8,127 nt of DNA from Archaeoglobaceae archaeon (GTDB lineage Archaea; Halobacteriota; Archaeoglobi; Archaeoglobales; JdFR-42), in contig WAJW01000085.1 of NCBI GenBank assembly GCA_015523685.1, positions 1 through 8,127 on the forward strand, written 5' to 3'. Numbering within the stretch: position 1 is the stretch's first letter; each line of letters starts with the position of its first letter. The translations under genes were made by a program, and so were the position numbers. The notes below the pieces were generated by a model, which was not told the origin of the DNA, made no database searches, and saw only the letters and a program-made list of their open reading frames with translations. Shown here piece after piece: positions 5,934 through 8,127 of this stretch.

Positions 5934-5944
5934 TTAAAATAAAT
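5934..5944 (-). promoter_or_regulatory. TATA box for lplA, probably leaderless
   Basis: Read leftward, ATTTATTTTAA is centred about 23 bases from the ATG at 5916, so transcription should begin at or within a few bases of the start codon. Only a weak GGA lies ahead of the ATG. The downstream membrane-protein gene is probably on the same transcript. Confidence 0.5.
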
Positions 5945-5958
5945 CAGTATCGTTACTG
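5945..5958. repeat. Short inverted repeat next to the lplA TATA box
   Basis: CAGTA-TCGT-TACTG is a perfect 5-base inverted repeat with a 4-base spacer. It sits directly upstream of the lplA TATA box, where the BRE and TFB would contact DNA, and about 50 bases upstream of the argG TATA box. It could be an operator in this divergent region, but short repeats like this are common by chance. Confidence 0.25.
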
Positions 5959-6009
5959 TAACTTTAGCCTTCACCAGAGAAGTTTCTATCCATGGAAAAC
6001 ATCCTAAAA

Positions 6010-6020
6010 GTATTTAAGAT
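6010..6020 (+). promoter_or_regulatory. TATA box for argG, probably leaderless
   Basis: GTATTTAAGAT is preceded by a purine-rich TAAAA stretch that could be the BRE. Its centre is about 27 bases before the ATG at 6042. The bases just before the ATG (GACGCACATCCA) lack any Shine-Dalgarno match, consistent with a leaderless transcript. Confidence 0.55.
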
Positions 6021-6041
6021 AGTTGTATAGACGCACATCCA

Positions 6042-7226
6042 ATGTCCAAAGTTGTGCTGGCATACTCAGGAGGTCTTGATACCACTGTCTGCATCCCCCT
6101 TCTGAGGGAGAGGTACGGGTTTGACAGTGTTGTAACCGTAACAGTTGACGTGGGACAGCCTGAAGAAGATCTGAAGGTGGCTGAGGAGAGAGGGAGAAAA
6201 ATCTCGGACAGGCATTACACAATAGACGCTAAAGAAGAATTCGTCGAAAGCTATATCTTTCCTCTGATAAAGGCAAATGGATCCTATGAGGGATACACTC
6301 TCGGACATGCCATTGCGAGACCGCTGATTGCGAGGAAGGTTGCAGAGGTTGCTCTTAAAGAAAATGCTGATTCAGTTGCTCACGGCTGTACCGGAAAGGG
6401 AAATGACCAGCTGCGATTCGAGAATATCTTCAGGGAATATGACCTGAGAATTATAGCTCCGATGCGCGAGCTGAACCTTACGAGGGAATGGGAGATTGAT
6501 TATGCAAGAGAACACGGGATTCAGGTTCCCGCATCCCGGGATAAGCCATGGAGCATCGATGAAAATCTGTGGAGCAGAAGTATTGAAGGTGGAGAACTCG
6601 AGGATCCATCCAATATTCCGGAGGATGAGATTTACAGATGGACAGTGTCTCCCGAAGAAGCTCCTGACAGCCCTGAAGTGATAAAAATAACCTTTGAAAA
6701 TGGTGTACCTGTGGCAGTCAATGATGAGGAAATGGATGGACTCGAGCTCATAAGATTTCTTAACAGAGAGGGAGGAAGGCACGGAGTTGGAAGGGTTGAT
6801 ATGATAGAGGACAGGGTTCTCGGACTAAAGGCAAGGGAGAACTACGAACATCCCGCGGCAACCATACTTCTGACCGCCCACAGGGATCTGGAACAGCTTG
6901 TTCTTAGCCGAAGAGAACTGAAATTCAAAGAAATCGTTGATCAGGAGTGGGCAGATCTCGTCTATTCAGGCCTGGTCAATGAACCGCTATATGAAGCCCT
7001 GACATCTTTCATCGATAAGACACAGGAGAGGGTTACTGGATGGGTTAAGGTGAGGTTGTTCAAGGGCAGTGCGAGTGTTGTAGCGAGAGACTCTCCCTAC
7101 GGCCTCTATTCAAAAGAGATTGTATCCTTTGACAGCGATATAATAGATCAGAAGTATGCCGAAGGATTCAGCAGATTTCACGGTTTTCAGGGGAGATTTT
7201 ACCAGAGGATCAGAAAGGGTGAATAA
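6042..7226 (+). CDS. argG: Argininosuccinate synthase
   Basis: It joins citrulline and aspartate using ATP to form argininosuccinate, the next-to-last step of arginine synthesis, in the cytoplasm. The 394-residue length is typical. The N-terminal nucleotide-binding domain begins with the N-type ATP-pyrophosphatase P-loop AYSGGLDTT (7-15). VDVGQPEED at 36-43 and HGCTGKGNDQLRFE at 114-127 follow; the latter holds the T-G-K-G-N-D residues that bind aspartate and citrulline. WSIDENLWSRSIEGGELEDP at 170-189 is the family signature of the synthetase domain. The C-terminal arm (about 370-394), involved in oligomer contacts, is complete. Nothing essential is missing. Arginine-pathway neighbours such as argH are absent from the window. 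The gene starts the rightward set that continues into two unknown genes. Confidence 0.96.
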   Translation: MSKVVLAYSGGLDTTVCIPLLRERYGFDSVVTVTVDVGQPEEDLKVAEERGRKISDRHYTIDAKEEFVESYIFPLIKANGSYEGYTLGHAIARPLIARKVAEVALKENADSVAHGCTGKGNDQLRFENIFREYDLRIIAPMRELNLTREWEIDYAREHGIQVPASRDKPWSIDENLWSRSIEGGELEDPSNIPEDEIYRWTVSPEEAPDSPEVIKITFENGVPVAVNDEEMDGLELIRFLNREGGRHGVGRVDMIEDRVLGLKARENYEHPAATILLTAHRDLEQLVLSRRELKFKEIVDQEWADLVYSGLVNEPLYEALTSFIDKTQERVTGWVKVRLFKGSASVVARDSPYGLYSKEIVSFDSDIIDQKYAEGFSRFHGFQGRFYQRIRKGE

Positions 7227-7229
7227 CCC

Positions 7230-7937
7230 ATGCCACCTGTGATGGTTATGGGACTGGACAATTATCTGCTCGTTGTTCTCTCTCTTATAAGCATCTTTTC
7301 CGGTCTTTTTGCTCTGTGGGCAGTCCACTCTTTCAGAAATCCGGGGATTCTTGCAAGAGAACTTGCGCCGGGCCAGATGCTCATATTCTATATATACACG
7401 GCTGCCATAATATGGGCCCTGATACTTTTCATCGAATCTTTCAATGACACCATCTTTATTCTGAAAATGATTGAGACAGTTATATCAATCGGACTGATTT
7501 CTGTAATTTATTACTGGATTCTGAAGTTTAAACCCGGAATCAATCTTGATATCCATTCCATTCCCTCAGGGTTTGTTAAGGTTATAATAGCAATTACAAT
7601 ATACTGGTTGTTTGCCCTTGAGATGGAGACATACATCTCCATACCTGTCATACTCATTAAAAAAATTGTCTCAGTACTGAGCGTTGTATTGCTTTCTTAC
7701 GGGCTTTACTTCATCTATAAACACCGTCTACCTTCGTTCTACATATATTCAGAGAAAGATCTCACAAGGATTCTTGAAATTGCCATAACCGGTTTTCTAC
7801 TGGTTGGATTCGGATTTGCAAATGAGCTTTACGGACTTGAAGTGACCTACAACCTCATGGAGCTTCTTGGAATTTTAAATCTTGTTTATGCGAGCTACAG
7901 TTATACAAGACTCCTCAAATATGGAGGGGATATATGA
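7230..7937 (+). CDS. Multi-pass membrane protein of unknown function, about seven helices
   Basis: I do not recognise this 235-residue protein. It has about seven hydrophobic segments: roughly 10-32, 48-69, 76-98, 114-130, 137-163, 180-198 and 207-225. Loops are short, with no obvious catalytic motif, cofactor site or soluble domain. Charged residues inside or at the edges of helices include E69, E82, E131, E133, E183, E199 and E211. The overall shape recalls seven-helix sensory or receptor-like modules of archaea, but this is only a topology resemblance. The start follows the argG stop by 3 bases and has AGGGTGA at 7216-7222, a good ribosome-binding site. ATGs at 7242 and 7248 are possible alternatives but lack a comparable site. 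The 3' end overlaps the next gene by 4 bases, so the two products are probably made together and may work together. Confidence 0.75.
   Translation: MPPVMVMGLDNYLLVVLSLISIFSGLFALWAVHSFRNPGILARELAPGQMLIFYIYTAAIIWALILFIESFNDTIFILKMIETVISIGLISVIYYWILKFKPGINLDIHSIPSGFVKVIIAITIYWLFALEMETYISIPVILIKKIVSVLSVVLLSYGLYFIYKHRLPSFYIYSEKDLTRILEIAITGFLLVGFGFANELYGLEVTYNLMELLGILNLVYASYSYTRLLKYGGDI
7923..7929 (+). promoter_or_regulatory. Strong ribosome-binding site for the gene starting at 7934
   Basis: GGAGGGG lies 4 bases before the ATG at 7934, inside the last codons of the membrane-protein gene. It is the best Shine-Dalgarno match in the window and supports the partial gene that follows. Confidence 0.6.
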
Positions 7938-8127
7938 GAAGGATATACAGGAACTTTCCATCATACAAGACAGCTCAGGTATTCAAGATGAGATTCCCGG
8001 AATCCCTGAAAACATTTGTAAAAAGGCTTTATGAGATTGAGGGTTATAGAGATAGGGTTCAGACCTATTCCACCGGTTTGAGAGCAGGTCCTGTAGAGGT
8101 TGAAAGAGTTTTCAGGGTGCACATAGC
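7934..8127 (+). CDS. Partial N-terminus of an unknown soluble protein, coupled to the membrane protein
   Basis: An open frame of 64 codons runs off the window end. It begins MRRIYRNFPSYKTAQVFKMR, continues through FVKRLYEIEGYRDRVQTYS, and ends GPVEVERVFRVHIA. The start is supported by a strong ribosome-binding site and by the ATGA overlap with the stop of the preceding gene. The visible part is basic and shows no signal peptide or membrane segment, so the product probably begins in the cytoplasm. I recognise no family. Its tight link to the membrane protein suggests they form a functional pair. The frame alone could be chance, but its length, base usage like the neighbours and the strong initiation signal argue for a real gene. 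Confidence 0.65.
   Translation, partial: MRRIYRNFPSYKTAQVFKMRFPESLKTFVKRLYEIEGYRDRVQTYSTGLRAGPVEVERVFRVHI

Noticed and set aside
5383..5937. Open frame of 184 codons on the + strand
   Set aside because: It lies opposite lplA, whose motifs are all intact. The translation has no family-like pattern and no initiation signals. It is a shadow frame.
6372..6782. Open frame of 136 codons on the - strand
   Set aside because: It is antisense to the argG signature region; argG is certain, and this frame shows no independent support.
1..8127. CRISPR array, insertion sequence, integrase site or defence island
   Set aside because: No spaced direct repeats, transposase or integrase frames, or terminal inverted repeats were seen. 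Gene content is housekeeping, and base and codon usage look uniform across the window.

Overview
The window looks like ordinary archaeal chromosome, most likely from a thermophilic euryarchaeon of the Archaeoglobi type. The archaeal call rests on three things. Clear TATA boxes (box A) lie about 25 bases ahead of several start codons. Some of these starts have no ribosome-binding site, which fits leaderless mRNAs. Several products (archaeal-type LeuA, an NYN protein of the kind widespread in archaea, an atypical dihydropteroate synthase homologue) resemble archaeal families. Arginine is mostly AGG/AGA and isoleucine is often ATA, as in thermophilic archaea. The exact lineage is inference.

Layout. 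Bases 1-108 hold the start of a leftward gene that looks like a luciferase-like (LLM, possibly F420-dependent) oxidoreductase. It is divergent from a small orphan gene at 262-702. A rightward cluster follows: 2-isopropylmalate synthase (leuA), a TatD-family metal-dependent hydrolase overlapping the leuA stop, an NYN/PIN-like nuclease with its own promoter, and a dihydropteroate synthase homologue overlapping the nuclease gene. A leftward pair meets this cluster tail to tail: lipoate-protein ligase, then a YdjM/DUF457-type membrane protein joined to it by a 4-base ATGA overlap. Finally, argininosuccinate synthase (argG) diverges from the ligase gene. It is followed after 3 bases by a roughly seven-helix membrane protein, which overlaps by 4 bases a further unknown gene cut by the window edge.

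Functionally these are mostly biosynthetic housekeeping genes: leucine, arginine, a pterin-related step and lipoylation. Poorly characterised proteins sit beside them. Gene spacing is very tight and there is no gene-free stretch above 300 bases (the largest is 109-261, a divergent promoter region). I see no RNA genes, CRISPR arrays, insertion sequences or other mobile elements.

The points most worth a second look are the two unknown genes linked to argG, the atypical substrate loop of the dihydropteroate synthase homologue, the orphan gene at 262-702 with a nuclease-like but motif-deficient C-terminus, and an inverted repeat that brackets that gene's promoter. Nothing amounts to a clearly new biological system.
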